DNA of 64,000 bases, from the NCBI RefSeq assembly GCF_014873875.1, contig NZ_JADBEM010000001.1, forward strand, positions 4,898,001 to 4,962,000, given 5' to 3'. The notes under the pieces were generated by a model. The model did no database searches, was not told where the DNA came from, and was given only the letters and a program-made list of their open reading frames with translations. The stretch is from Actinopolymorpha pittospori. GTDB taxonomy: Bacteria > Actinomycetota > Actinomycetes > Propionibacteriales > Actinopolymorphaceae. Shown here in pieces: positions 25,288 through 34,489 of this stretch; position 1 is the stretch's first letter; every line of letters starts with the position of its first letter. The position numbers and the translations under genes were made by a program.

Positions 25288-25935
25288 ATGGCCGAGAGTT
25301 CCACCGTCGCCGTGCACGAGCCGACCGTTCCGCCCGCCCCCGCCGACCGCTGGCTCGAGGCGCCCGTCCTGGCCGGCCGTCACATCCGGCTCGAGCCCCT
25401 GTCCCTCGCGCACGTCGACGGTCTGCTCGCCGCGGCCGACGAGGAGGTCTTCCGCCACCTCCGCGACGCGGTCCCGACGAACCGTGAGTCGGGTGAGAAG
25501 TGGGTCCGCGAGGTGCTGGCGAGCCGCGACCGAGGGGAGCGGGTGCCCTGGGCCCAGGTCGACGCGGTGACCGGCGAAGCCGCCGGATCGACGTCGTACT
25601 ACGAGGTCGACCCGGCCCTGCGGACGGTGGCGATCGGACACACCTGGCTCGGTCGGCAGTGGTGGCGCACGGGCGTCAACACGGAGTCCAAGCTGCTTCT
25701 GCTGCGGCACGCGTTCGACGACCTCGGTGCCGTCCGGGTGGTCTGGCACACCGACATCCGCAACGAGCGTTCGCAGGCCGCCATCGCCCGGCTCGGCGCG
25801 CAGCGCGAGGGCGTCTTCCGCAAGCACAAGATCCGGCGGGACGGGTCGTGGCGCGACACGGTGCAGTTCTCGATGACCGACGACGACTGGCCCGCGGTCC
25901 GTGACCGGCTGACGGCGCGGCTACAGGCCGGATGA
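25288..25935 (+). CDS. GNAT-family N-acetyltransferase
   Basis: Acetyltransferase of 215 residues, of the RimJ/RimL-like branch: RLEPLSLAHVDGLL near the start, then VAIGHTWLGRQWWRTGVNTESKLLLL and NERSQAAIARLGAQREGVFRKHK, the acetyl-CoA-binding region and conserved Asn. The start ATG 25288 has AAGGGAG upstream. It is divergent from the MocR-type regulator and followed at 67 bases by a PaiB-like gene. In Bacillus, paiA (acetyltransferase) and paiB are paired, so a function in amine or polyamine acetylation is a reasonable guess. Confidence 0.85.
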   Translation: MAESSTVAVHEPTVPPAPADRWLEAPVLAGRHIRLEPLSLAHVDGLLAAADEEVFRHLRDAVPTNRESGEKWVREVLASRDRGERVPWAQVDAVTGEAAGSTSYYEVDPALRTVAIGHTWLGRQWWRTGVNTESKLLLLRHAFDDLGAVRVVWHTDIRNERSQAAIARLGAQREGVFRKHKIRRDGSWRDTVQFSMTDDDWPAVRDRLTARLQAG

Positions 25936-26002
25936 GGCAGTTCCAGCTGGTCCGTGCGTGCTGCTCGGGCACCACGCGCGGCAGTCGAAGGAGGCATGCG
26001 CA

Positions 26003-26653
26003 GTGCTGATACATCCCTGGGACGAGGCCGACGAGGGCGAGTGGAAGCGCTTCCTCGCCGAGCACGACTTCGGCCAGCTGATCGCGTCGGGCCGCGACCG
26101 TGACCTGCCGGTGGTGGTCCCGACCCACTTCGTCTTCGACGGCGAGCAGACCGTGTGGCTGCACCTCGCCCGACCCAACCCGGTGTGGGGACCGCTCGGG
26201 GAGAACCCGCGAGCCCTGCTCACGCTGGTCGACGACTACGTCTACGCCACCTCGCGGTGGCAGGCCGCTCCGGGAAGTCCGGCCGAGCTCGGCGTGCCGA
26301 CGTCGTACTACGCCACCGTGCAGGTGGCCTGCGACGTCCGCATCGTCGACGACCCGCAGGAGAAGGCGGCGATCCTGAACCGGCAGCTCGGCCACTTCGA
26401 GCCCGGCTCGGGCCGCACCCCGGTCTCCGACACCCACGACTCCGACCGGCGGCTGCTGCCCGGCATCCGCGGCCTGGAGCTGACGGTCACCGACATCCGG
26501 GCGAAGTTCAAGTACGCCGGGTCCAAGGACGCCGCGCACCGCCGTGAGATCGCCGCACGGCTGGCCGAGCGCGGTGGCCGCTCCGACGACGCGGCACGGG
26601 TGCACCTGCTTCGCCGGCTCGAGGCGGAGGAGAACGCGCCCGCCGCCCGGTGA
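26003..26653 (+). CDS. PaiB-like FMN-binding protein
   Basis: A 216-residue protein of the PaiB (FMN-binding split-barrel) family, annotated elsewhere as a negative transcriptional regulator. Family segments are FLAEHDFGQLIASG, VVVPTHFVFDG, LHLARPNPVWGPL, VDDYVYATSRW, VPTSYYATVQ and GIRGLELTVTDIRAKFK. GTG 26003 was chosen because GGAGG at 25989-25993 sits nine bases before it and the family N-terminus MLIHPWDE then begins at once. It follows the GNAT gene in the same direction. Whether it binds DNA or only flavin is not clear from sequence. Confidence 0.9.
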   Translation: MLIHPWDEADEGEWKRFLAEHDFGQLIASGRDRDLPVVVPTHFVFDGEQTVWLHLARPNPVWGPLGENPRALLTLVDDYVYATSRWQAAPGSPAELGVPTSYYATVQVACDVRIVDDPQEKAAILNRQLGHFEPGSGRTPVSDTHDSDRRLLPGIRGLELTVTDIRAKFKYAGSKDAAHRREIAARLAERGGRSDDAARVHLLRRLEAEENAPAAR

Positions 26654-26669
26654 GCGCCGGACCGGGCGG
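26643..26669. terminator. Terminator between paiB-like and ABC exporter genes
   Basis: CCGCCCGGT at 26643-26651 and ACCGGGCGG at 26661-26669 form a perfect 9-bp inverted repeat between the stops of two convergent genes. Confidence 0.6.
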
Positions 26670-28490
26670 TCAGCGGTAGGACGCGGCCTGGAGTTCGAAG
26701 AGTTCGGCGTACAGTCCCTGCCGCGACAGCAGCTGTGCGTGGGTGCCGGACTCGACGATCCGCCCCTGGTCCAGGACGACGATCAGGTCAGCCATCCGGA
26801 CGGTCGAGAACCGGTGTGACACCAGGACCGTCACCGCGCCCGTGGCTTCGCGCACCTCCCGTGCGGCGACGGTCCAGCGTTCGAAAAGGTGGTGCTCGGT
26901 CTCGGCGTCCAGGGCGGCGGTGGGTTCGTCCAACAGCAACAGCAGGGGCGAGCGCCGCATCATGCCGCGGCCGATCGCGAGCTTCTGCCACTGCCCGCCG
27001 GACAGGTCGATGCCGCCCGGCCAGTGGGCGCCGAGCTGGGTGTCCAGGCCGGCCGGCAGGGTCTCGGGCAGGTCGCCCGCCCCCGCCCGGTCCAGCGCGG
27101 CGGAGACGGCCTCGGCGTCCTCGACCGCGTCGAGGTCACCGATGCCGACCGTCTCGTGCACCGAGAACTCCCACCGCGCGTGGTCCTGGAACGCGGCCGA
27201 CACCCGGCGGCGCCACCGGTCGGGGTCGAGGGTGGACAGATCGGTGCCGTCCACCCGGATCCGGCCCGCCGTGGGGACGTAGAGCCCGGCGAGGAGCTTC
27301 ACCAACGTCGTCTTCCCGGCGCCGTTGTCGCCCACGATCGCGACGGTGGACCCGGCGGGCAGGTGGAGGTCGATGCCGGCGAGGACGTCCTCGGTTCGGT
27401 GCGGGTAGCGGTAGCGGACGCCCTCCAACACGATGCCGGAGGCCAGCCGGGTGGGTACGGCGGCGTCGGTGTCGACGACCTTCCGGGCCCGGGTGGCCAC
27501 GTCGTCGAGGTAGACGAACCGGCTCGCGGCGGTGAGGGTGCGGGTCGTCCACTGGACGATCTCGGCCGAGTTGCCCATCAGGCCGAGGACCTGACCGGCC
27601 AGCACGGCGGTGAGGAGCACGTCGCCCACGCTTGCCTGCCCGCGCACGGCCCGGTCGACCACGAAGACGATGGAGCCGAAGTAGCCGAGGAGGAACACGA
27701 TCTGGGCCGCGAGCCCGATCAGCTGGCCCTGGACCTGCAGTCGGCGGTGGATGGTGCGGATCTCGCGATGCTGGGCGTGGAAGCGGCCCAGGATCTCCGC
27801 GCCCAGCCGGAACAACCGCACCTCCTTGGCGGCCGCGCCGGTGGTGGCGAGCTCCCACAGGTCGTAGGCCTTGCGGGAGGGTTCGGCGGCGCGTTCGAGG
27901 CCGAGGTTGAAGAGCCCGCTCGTCCGCCGGCTCAACGCCAACATGGGCAGGCCGAACGCCGGCAGCGCGAGCAGCACCGGATGGACACTGACCAGCAGGA
28001 TGGCGGTCATGACGATCCGGATCAGCGTGTTCGTCGCGTTGATGAGCGACGGGATCGCCTCGCCGAACTCCCAACTCTCGCCGTCGAGGATCTCGAGTTG
28101 GGTGAGATGGGCGGGCGTCTCGTGGATCTCCAGGGTGGGCGTGCGCCCGACGGTGTGGGCGAGGCGGCGTTCGATCAGGTGGTGGGCCCGCTCGTTGAGG
28201 GCCATCCGGACGCGGGTTCCGGTGTAGTTGAGGGCGGCGCCGCCGGCGATGGAGACGGCGATGGCCACCCCCGCGGCGACGGCCTGGGTGGTGTCCCGCG
28301 CGGCGATGCCGTCGAACAGCAGCTTCAGCCACCAGGCGAAGAGCGCCGCGACCAACGCCGACACGGTGAAGATGGCGAACGCCAGGACGGCGCGCCGCCG
28401 GTCAGCCGCCCACGCGAAGCTGAGCATCACCCGCGCGGCGCGCAGCCGGCTGGCGGGTGCGGCGTTCGCCCGGCCGGACTCCTCAGCCAT
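26670..28490 (-). CDS. ABC exporter, second half-transporter
   Basis: A 606-residue half-transporter with an N-terminal six-helix membrane domain and a C-terminal ATPase. Walker A is VGDNGAGKTTLV, the Q-loop is in AAFQDHARWEF, the signature is LSGGQWQKLAIGRG, Walker B is LLLLLDEPTAALD, and the switch is VSHRF. ATG 28490 overlaps the end of the upstream exporter gene by eight bases, so the two are co-translated and likely form a heterodimer. Both halves keep the catalytic Glu after Walker B. Such pairs export lipids, peptides or drugs; the cargo is not visible here. The operon ends in a shared terminator. Confidence 0.9.
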   Translation of the reverse strand: MAEESGRANAAPASRLRAARVMLSFAWAADRRRAVLAFAIFTVSALVAALFAWWLKLLFDGIAARDTTQAVAAGVAIAVSIAGGAALNYTGTRVRMALNERAHHLIERRLAHTVGRTPTLEIHETPAHLTQLEILDGESWEFGEAIPSLINATNTLIRIVMTAILLVSVHPVLLALPAFGLPMLALSRRTSGLFNLGLERAAEPSRKAYDLWELATTGAAAKEVRLFRLGAEILGRFHAQHREIRTIHRRLQVQGQLIGLAAQIVFLLGYFGSIVFVVDRAVRGQASVGDVLLTAVLAGQVLGLMGNSAEIVQWTTRTLTAASRFVYLDDVATRARKVVDTDAAVPTRLASGIVLEGVRYRYPHRTEDVLAGIDLHLPAGSTVAIVGDNGAGKTTLVKLLAGLYVPTAGRIRVDGTDLSTLDPDRWRRRVSAAFQDHARWEFSVHETVGIGDLDAVEDAEAVSAALDRAGAGDLPETLPAGLDTQLGAHWPGGIDLSGGQWQKLAIGRGMMRRSPLLLLLDEPTAALDAETEHHLFERWTVAAREVREATGAVTVLVSHRFSTVRMADLIVVLDQGRIVESGTHAQLLSRQGLYAELFELQAASYR

Positions 28491-30486
28491 CGCCCACCCC
28501 CACCTGGACGTCGGTGCCACCGGCCGCCTCCCGGCCCACGTCGGTGAGCTGGTAGCGCATCGCCTGGGTTCGGAAGAGCCGCGCGTAACGTCCGTCGGCG
28601 GCGAGCAACTCGGCGTGCCCGCCGTCCTCGACGATGCGGCCACCCTCGAGCACGACGATCCGGTCCGCCCGGCGCACGGTCGAGAAGCGGTGGCTGATCA
28701 CGATCGAGGTGAGGCCGTGGGTGAGGTCGAGGAAGCGGTCGTAGAGGTCGGCCTCCGCCCGGACGTCGAGGTGCGCGGTCGGCTCGTCGAGGATCAGGAC
28801 CCGGGCACCGGCGCTGACGGCCGCCATCGCGCGGGCCAGCGCGATCCGCTGCCACTGCCCGCCGGACAGGTCGACGCCGCCGGTGTGCCGTCGGGACAGG
28901 AACGTGTCAACTCCGTCGGGCAGCCGCGCGAGGATGTCCTCGGCACCTGCCCGCCGCGCCGCCAGGCGTACGCGGTCGTCCAGGTCCGCGTCGTCGAGCG
29001 CTTCGATCGCGCCGAAACCGATGTTGTCCCGCGCCGGCAACGGGTAGTGGACGAAGTCCTGGAAGATCGCCGCGACGGACTGTCGCCAGGTGGTGAGGTC
29101 GAGGTCGGCCAGGTCGATGCCGTCGATGCGGATCCGGCCGTCCAGCGGGAGAGTGAGGCCCGTCAGCAGTTTCGTCAAGGTGGTCTTGCCTGCGCCGTTG
29201 AGCCCGACGATCGCGAGGGAGCGGCCGGCCTCGATGCGCAGGTCGAGTCCCTCGAAGACCGGACGATCGCGGCCCGGATAGGTGAAGTGGACGCCCTCGA
29301 AGGCGATCTCGCGGGTCGGCAGGCCGCGGGCGGAGTGGCTGCCGGTACGGGCAGGCACGCGGAGGCCCGCCAGGCGCTCGTGCTCGAGGACGTCGGGCAC
29401 CGGGATGGCGCCGTTCTCGATCCAGACGTCGCCGTCCTGCGCGGCGAGGAGAGCCATGCCGAACAGGCCCTGGACGAGCACGGTGAGCGCGCCGACGCCG
29501 AGGTCGCCGCGGAGCGCGGAGCGTGCGGCCAGGACGATCACGCCGACGTTCGCCAGCAGGACGAGGGTGAGCAGCAGGGCGGAGGAGCGGTAACCCACCT
29601 TCCGGGACCGCCACAGCTCGGCCATCACCTGGCGCCATTCGGCACTGAACCGGTCGACCAGCCAACCGGTGAGGCCGAAGATGCGGAGCTCCTTCGCCCA
29701 CTCCGGCATCAGGATCAGTCGCTTGAGGTAGCTGGCGCGACGTAGTGGCTCGGCCCAGAAGGGGTTCGCCCGGTGGAAGTCGGCGCGCAGGTGGTGGCCC
29801 AGCACCAGCCAGAGCGGCAGCACCACCACGGCCGCGACTGGCCACACCGTCGCGACCACCACGGTGGCCGCCAGACCCTGGGCGAGGCTGGCCCACTTGT
29901 AGGCGAACCCGCTGACCAGCTCACCCGGACCGAAACGCGCGATCCGCGCCGCCCGGTCGGTGCGGGCGGCGAGCTCCGGGTCCTCGAACAGGTCCAGCCG
30001 AGGCACCCGCAGGTTCGTGCCCATCACCCGGGCGAGGAGGTACTCGTCGAAGCGCCGGTAGAGGTCGGTGGAAACCACCTCTCGGACCGCGCGCACGACC
30101 TCCTGGGCGACCAGGACGACGCCGATCAGGATGAGCGTCGAGACGATCCGGCGACCCTCGGCCGAGTCGAAGCCGCCCTCCACACCGCCGGGAAGCAGAC
30201 CGACCAGTCGGCCCACGAGGACCGCGAACACCGCGGGCAGTGCCCCGCCGAGAAGGACGAGGAGGACGAGGAGGGCGGTCCAGCCGGGAAACGCGCGGAC
30301 CAGGACGCCGAGCGCGGCGCGGCGAGCCGATCGCCGGTGAACGGGAGTCGGCGCCAGCGAACCCTCCGAACGCTCGGCCGGGCTGTCGGGCGCGGGTGGA
30401 CCACCCGGCTCGGTCGGCTCGCCAGGCTCGAAGGACGCGTTCTGGTCGGTTGGCACGATCGGATGAGGATCGCATTGTCCGTACAT
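28483..30486 (-). CDS. ABC exporter, first half-transporter
   Basis: A 667-residue half-transporter. An unstructured Pro/Glu/Ser-rich N-terminus of about 60 residues precedes the membrane domain (VLVRAFPGWTALLVLLVLLG onward). The ATPase has Walker A VGLNGAGKTTLT, signature LSGGQWQRIALARA, Walker B VLILDEPTAHLD and ISHRFSTV. The start at ATG 30486 is the best guess; a TTG at 30564 and a GTG at 30456 are in frame and none has a clear ribosome site. It shares LSGGQWQ with its partner, which overlaps it downstream. It is divergent from the second 64-residue membrane protein gene. Confidence 0.87.
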   Translation of the reverse strand: MYGQCDPHPIVPTDQNASFEPGEPTEPGGPPAPDSPAERSEGSLAPTPVHRRSARRAALGVLVRAFPGWTALLVLLVLLGGALPAVFAVLVGRLVGLLPGGVEGGFDSAEGRRIVSTLILIGVVLVAQEVVRAVREVVSTDLYRRFDEYLLARVMGTNLRVPRLDLFEDPELAARTDRAARIARFGPGELVSGFAYKWASLAQGLAATVVVATVWPVAAVVVLPLWLVLGHHLRADFHRANPFWAEPLRRASYLKRLILMPEWAKELRIFGLTGWLVDRFSAEWRQVMAELWRSRKVGYRSSALLLTLVLLANVGVIVLAARSALRGDLGVGALTVLVQGLFGMALLAAQDGDVWIENGAIPVPDVLEHERLAGLRVPARTGSHSARGLPTREIAFEGVHFTYPGRDRPVFEGLDLRIEAGRSLAIVGLNGAGKTTLTKLLTGLTLPLDGRIRIDGIDLADLDLTTWRQSVAAIFQDFVHYPLPARDNIGFGAIEALDDADLDDRVRLAARRAGAEDILARLPDGVDTFLSRRHTGGVDLSGGQWQRIALARAMAAVSAGARVLILDEPTAHLDVRAEADLYDRFLDLTHGLTSIVISHRFSTVRRADRIVVLEGGRIVEDGGHAELLAADGRYARLFRTQAMRYQLTDVGREAAGGTDVQVGVGDG

Positions 30487-30626
30487 GTCCGCACCTGGTT
30501 TTCGGTCGACGCCGTCCTCGTCGCTCGGCGGAAGTGCGCCAGTCCGGTCCCAGATGACGCACAATGAGGACGGGAGCTTTGTGCGCGGCGACGTGTGCGC
30601 GCAGAAGACGGTGCGAAGGGGACGAG

Positions 30627-30821
30627 ATGTCGAATCGGACCTGGTGGATCATCGGCGGAGTCGGCGTGGCCTTCCTCGCCTGGGTGCTGCTCCCCTGGTG
30701 GGCGACACTCCTGATCGTCTTGGCGGTGATCGGTGCACCGGTAGCCGGTTACCTGATGCTGGATCCGTCGCAGCGGCGGCGGTTGGCGCGGATCCGGGAG
30801 CGCCGGCAGATCGACCGCTGA
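30627..30821 (+). CDS. Small membrane protein, paralogue B
   Basis: A 64-residue protein homologous along its full length to the product of 23637-23831. Two hydrophobic segments (WWIIGGVGVAFLAWVLLPWW and LIVLAVIGAPVAGYLML) are followed by SQRRRLARIRERRQIDR. ATG 30627 follows AGGGGACGAG. It lies 15 bases before a methyltransferase gene in the same direction and is divergent from the ABC exporter operon. No function is known to me; the conserved basic tail suggests contact with the inner membrane surface, RNA or another protein. Confidence 0.75.
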   Translation: MSNRTWWIIGGVGVAFLAWVLLPWWATLLIVLAVIGAPVAGYLMLDPSQRRRLARIRERRQIDR

Positions 30822-30836
30822 GGCGCGGCGGCCACC

Positions 30837-31658
30837 GTGACGGAACCGGCAGCCGGATTCCTCGACAGTTACCCGGTCGACCTCGCGGAGTGGGAGCACG
30901 ACGACCGGCTGGAGGTCCGTGGCTTCACCCACCCGTGGCGTTCTCAGGTGGCGCCCGGTAACGGTGAGGCGTTCTTCGACGCACTGGTCCACGCGCACCT
31001 GCGCCCGGAGTCCTCCGTCCTCGACGTCGGCTGCGGCCACGGCGCCTACGCCTGCCGGCTCGCCGGAAGTTGCCGCCGGGTGATCGGCGTCGACCGGGAT
31101 CCCGGTGTCCTCGCCCTCGCCGGCGAACTCGCCGCCGAGCGAGGCGTGTCCAATGCCGACTTCGCCCTGTTGACGGCCGAACCGGGCGCGGAGATCGACC
31201 TTCCCGACCAGTCGGTGGACCTGTTCGTCTGCCGCCGCGGCCCGGTGCTGGCGCGTTGGCTGGCGTGGGCCGAACGCCTTGGCCGGCTGGGGGCGGTCGC
31301 CCTCGGAGTGCACCCGACCGGGCCCGCTGGTGCGATCCCGCCGTGGAACGCCGAACTCCCCGAACCCCTCCGCCTCGGCCGGGTCTTCGACTACGCCGAG
31401 GTGCGGTCCTGGGTGACCGAGGCGCTGGCCGGTCCGGATCCACGTGGCCGGCTGGACGGCTGCTGGTGGCTCGACGTACCCGAGTACTTCGACGACCCCG
31501 AGCAGCTGTATCGCCGACTGGCCGGAAGCTGTCGCGCCGAGATTCCCTATCCCGTTGTCAAGGGTGAGTTGTCGGCGTTGGTGGAGCGCTACGGCGGACA
31601 ACTCGAGCTGCGGCACTGCCGGCTGGTGTGGAAGGTGGCACTCGACCGCGTGGGGTGA
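30837..31658 (+). CDS. Class I SAM-dependent methyltransferase
   Basis: A 273-residue methyltransferase. Motif I is VLDVGCGHGAYACRLAG, followed by VIGVDRDPGVLALAG and the acidic FVCRRGPVLARW region where the post-I motif normally lies. The C-terminal half (WWLDVPEYFDDPEQLYRRLAG) resembles rRNA or small-molecule methyltransferases of the RlmA type, but zinc-finger cysteines of RlmA are absent. GTG 30837 is 15 bases after the small membrane protein gene, so the two are probably co-transcribed. Substrate unknown. Confidence 0.82.
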   Translation: MTEPAAGFLDSYPVDLAEWEHDDRLEVRGFTHPWRSQVAPGNGEAFFDALVHAHLRPESSVLDVGCGHGAYACRLAGSCRRVIGVDRDPGVLALAGELAAERGVSNADFALLTAEPGAEIDLPDQSVDLFVCRRGPVLARWLAWAERLGRLGAVALGVHPTGPAGAIPPWNAELPEPLRLGRVFDYAEVRSWVTEALAGPDPRGRLDGCWWLDVPEYFDDPEQLYRRLAGSCRAEIPYPVVKGELSALVERYGGQLELRHCRLVWKVALDRVG

Positions 31659-31767
31659 CGTCGACAGTCTGTCCAGGACGGTCCGGCCGGAGCTGCTTTC
31701 CACGCGATGACACGTCAGGATGGGTCCACGCAGCGAAGTCCCCGCCCGAGCGAAGGATGGACCAGTC

Positions 31768-34437
31768 GTGGCCGCCACCGAACCGACCCGGACCGTCGTC
31801 AACGAGACTCCCGTCGTTCTCGACCTCGAATCCGAGACGCCGTTGGTCTACGCGCTCCGCAACGACCTTGGCCTGTACGGCGTCCGCCAGGGCTGTTCGG
31901 TCGGCGAGTGTGGTTCCTGTGTCGTGCTCGTCGAGGGCCGGGCCGAGCGTTCCTGCCAGCTGCCCGTGTCGGCGGTGGCGGGTCGGCGGGTGACCACGCC
32001 CGAAGGCCTCGGTACGCCGGATCGCCCGCATCCGGTGCAGCAGGCCTTCCTCGACGAGCAGGCCGCCCAGTGCGGCTACTGCATCAACGGCATCATCATG
32101 ACGACGGCAGGCCTGCTCGGAGTGGACGGCGCAGAGGCGCACGCGGCCGGCAACGGTGCGGCCGGCAACGGTGCGGTCGGGACGGGGCGTCCGGTCGTCG
32201 ACGAGGAGCAGATCCAGGCGGCCCTCGCCGAGCACGTGTGCCGCTGCGGCACCCACCACCGGATCCTGCGGGCGATCCGCCGGCTGGCCGGGCAGGAGCA
32301 GCCGGCTCCGCTGCCACCGGTCCAACCGGACGGTGCGGCGGCCGGTGGCCCGGCCGCGAACGGTTCGGCCGCGACCGGCGCGACGGGTGCGAACGGCTCC
32401 GCCGGGCTGCCGACACCCGGCGCCGCGGTTCGCACGGGCGACCTGCCGGGGCCACTCCGGGACGCACGCCAGGTCGAGGACTGGATCCGGCCGCTTCCCG
32501 ACGGTCGGATCGAGGTGCGCACCGGTCGGGTGGAGTTCGGGCAGGGCATCCGTACCGCACTCGCCCAGCTCGTCGCGGGCGAACTCGAGGTCCCACTCGA
32601 CCAGATCGTCGTTCGCTCCGCGGCGACCGACCTGACCCCGGACGAGGGCTACACCGCCGGCAGCAACTCCCTCGAGGTGGGCGGCGCGGTGGTCGGCCGG
32701 GCCGCGGCGGCGTTCCGGCGGCTGCGCGCGGCCGGTCTGCCGCCGACCGGGCCGGTGCTGCCGGAGGACCTGCCCCGGTGGGGTGGCGGTCCGGTGGGTG
32801 AGGCCGCGCCGCGCGACGACCTGCGCGCCAAGCTGACGGGTTCGGCCGCCTACGCCCACGACCTCGCGTTCCCCGGAATGCTCTACGCCCGCGCTCTCCT
32901 TCCGCCGAGCTACGACGCACGCCTGGTCGAACTCGACGAGGAGGCCACGCGGGCGATGCCCGGCGTCGAGGCGGTCGTCCGCGACGGTCGGCTGGTCCTG
33001 GTGGTCGCGGTGCGAGAGGAGATCGCGGTCCGGGCCGTACGCCGCCTCGCCCGCGACGCCCGCTGGCAGGAGCCCGCCACCGAGTGGGAACCATCGGCCG
33101 AGCCGCCGGTGCTCGCTCCGGTGGTCGAGGACGTGGGCGTGCCGGAGGCGCTGCTCGCGGGCCGCCGCGTCCGGGCGTCCTACGCCAAGCCGTACGAGGC
33201 GCACGCGTCGATCGCGCCGTCCAGCGCGACCGCCGTGGTCCAGCCCGACGGCATCACCGTCTGGTGTCACAACCAGGGCGTCTATCCGCTGCGCAGGGAG
33301 CTCGCCGCGTTGCTTGGCGAGGACGAGTCCCGACTGACCGTGCGCCACGTCGACGGGCCCGGAGGCTATGGCCACAACGGCGCCGACGACGCCGCCGGCT
33401 TCGCGGTGATGGCCGCGCGGGCCGTTCCCGGCCGGCCGGTGCGCTTCAACTACTTCGTCCAGGACGAGTTCGGCTGGGAGCCCTACGCGACGGCGATGAG
33501 TGCCGACCTCGAGGCGAGCCTGGACGACGACGGGCGGGTGCTCGGCTGGCGGCACCGCATCTACACCGGTGCGCACGGCATGCGCCCGACCGGCAGCGGT
33601 GACCGGCTGGTGGTGTCCTGGCTACGGGCCGGCGGCGCCGAGCGCCCGTGGGCCGGCGGGGGCGAGGGCGGGGTACGCAGCGCGGAGCCGATCTACCAGT
33701 TCGGCGCGCGTGAGGTGGTCGGCGAATACACCCGCGGCGCGCTCCGTACGTCTTCACTCCGCTCGCTCGGGGGCTACTTCAACACCTTCGCGATGGAGTC
33801 GTTCATGGACGAGCTCGCCGAGGAGGCGGGCGTCGATCCGGTCGAGTTCCGGCTCGCGCATCTGCGCGACGAGCGTGCCCGGGCGGTGCTGGAGACAGCG
33901 GCCGAGCACGCCGCCTGGCAGCCGCGGGTAGGCCCGAGTGGTCGTGGGCGCGGCGTCGCGGTCGGGCGCTACAAGGGTTCGAAGGCCTACGTCGCCCACG
34001 TCATCGACGTCGAGGTCGACACCGACACCGGGGCGGTCGCCGTACGACGGGTCGTCACCGTCTGCGACGCGGGCGTCGTGATCAATCCCGACGGCCTGCG
34101 CAACCAGATCGAGGGCGGCATCCTCCAGGGGCTGAGCCGCGCCCTCCACGAGGAGGTCCGGCACGGTCCGGGTGGGATCCAGAGCCGGGACTGGACGACC
34201 TACCCGGTGCTGCGGTTCGCCGAGGTGCCCCAGCTGGACGTCGTCCTCCTCGACCGTCCGGGTCTGCCGCCGCTGGGCGCCGGTGAGGCGTCCACACCAC
34301 CCACCCCGGCGGCGCTGGCCAACGCGGTCGACGACGCGGTCGGCATCCGGATCCGGTCGCTGCCGCTGACCCCCGAACGCCTCCGCGCGCGGCTGGAGGA
34401 CATGACAGAGGGCGAGCTGTCCCGGGTCCTGGTGTGA
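31768..34437 (+). CDS. Fused [2Fe-2S]/molybdopterin hydroxylase, nicotinate/isoquinoline oxidoreductase type
   Basis: A single 889-residue chain of the xanthine oxidase superfamily joining two subunits that are usually separate. Residues about 1-165 are the Fe-S part: plant-type ferredoxin cysteines in QGCSVGECGSC with a fourth in RAERSC, then the all-helical domain with QCGYCINGIIM and CRCGTHHRIL. A Gly/Ala/Asn-rich insert (near residues 120-140) splits the second cysteine pair, and a similar linker joins the halves. The rest is IorB/NicB-like: EFGQGIRTALAQLVAGELEV, then TGSAAYAHDLAFPGMLYARA, GGYGHNGADD and catalytic Glu in GAGEASTPPTPAALANA. No FAD subunit or XdhC/MobA maturation gene is adjacent. 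GTG 31768 follows GAAGGATGG. N-heterocycle hydroxylation is the likely reaction. Confidence 0.88.
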   Translation: MAATEPTRTVVNETPVVLDLESETPLVYALRNDLGLYGVRQGCSVGECGSCVVLVEGRAERSCQLPVSAVAGRRVTTPEGLGTPDRPHPVQQAFLDEQAAQCGYCINGIIMTTAGLLGVDGAEAHAAGNGAAGNGAVGTGRPVVDEEQIQAALAEHVCRCGTHHRILRAIRRLAGQEQPAPLPPVQPDGAAAGGPAANGSAATGATGANGSAGLPTPGAAVRTGDLPGPLRDARQVEDWIRPLPDGRIEVRTGRVEFGQGIRTALAQLVAGELEVPLDQIVVRSAATDLTPDEGYTAGSNSLEVGGAVVGRAAAAFRRLRAAGLPPTGPVLPEDLPRWGGGPVGEAAPRDDLRAKLTGSAAYAHDLAFPGMLYARALLPPSYDARLVELDEEATRAMPGVEAVVRDGRLVLVVAVREEIAVRAVRRLARDARWQEPATEWEPSAEPPVLAPVVEDVGVPEALLAGRRVRASYAKPYEAHASIAPSSATAVVQPDGITVWCHNQGVYPLRRELAALLGEDESRLTVRHVDGPGGYGHNGADDAAGFAVMAARAVPGRPVRFNYFVQDEFGWEPYATAMSADLEASLDDDGRVLGWRHRIYTGAHGMRPTGSGDRLVVSWLRAGGAERPWAGGGEGGVRSAEPIYQFGAREVVGEYTRGALRTSSLRSLGGYFNTFAMESFMDELAEEAGVDPVEFRLAHLRDERARAVLETAAEHAAWQPRVGPSGRGRGVAVGRYKGSKAYVAHVIDVEVDTDTGAVAVRRVVTVCDAGVVINPDGLRNQIEGGILQGLSRALHEEVRHGPGGIQSRDWTTYPVLRFAEVPQLDVVLLDRPGLPPLGAGEASTPPTPAALANAVDDAVGIRIRSLPLTPERLRARLEDMTEGELSRVLV

Positions 34438-34466
34438 TCGGGGTGTGAACGAAGCAGCCTCGGACG

Positions 34467-34489
34467 CCCCGGTCAGAGCGTGACCGGGG
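34467..34489. terminator. Terminator between the molybdenum hydroxylase and pncA
   Basis: CCCCGGTCA (34467-34475), loop GAGCG, TGACCGGGG (34481-34489): a perfect 9-bp stem that overlaps the pncA stop codon, between convergent genes. Confidence 0.65.
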
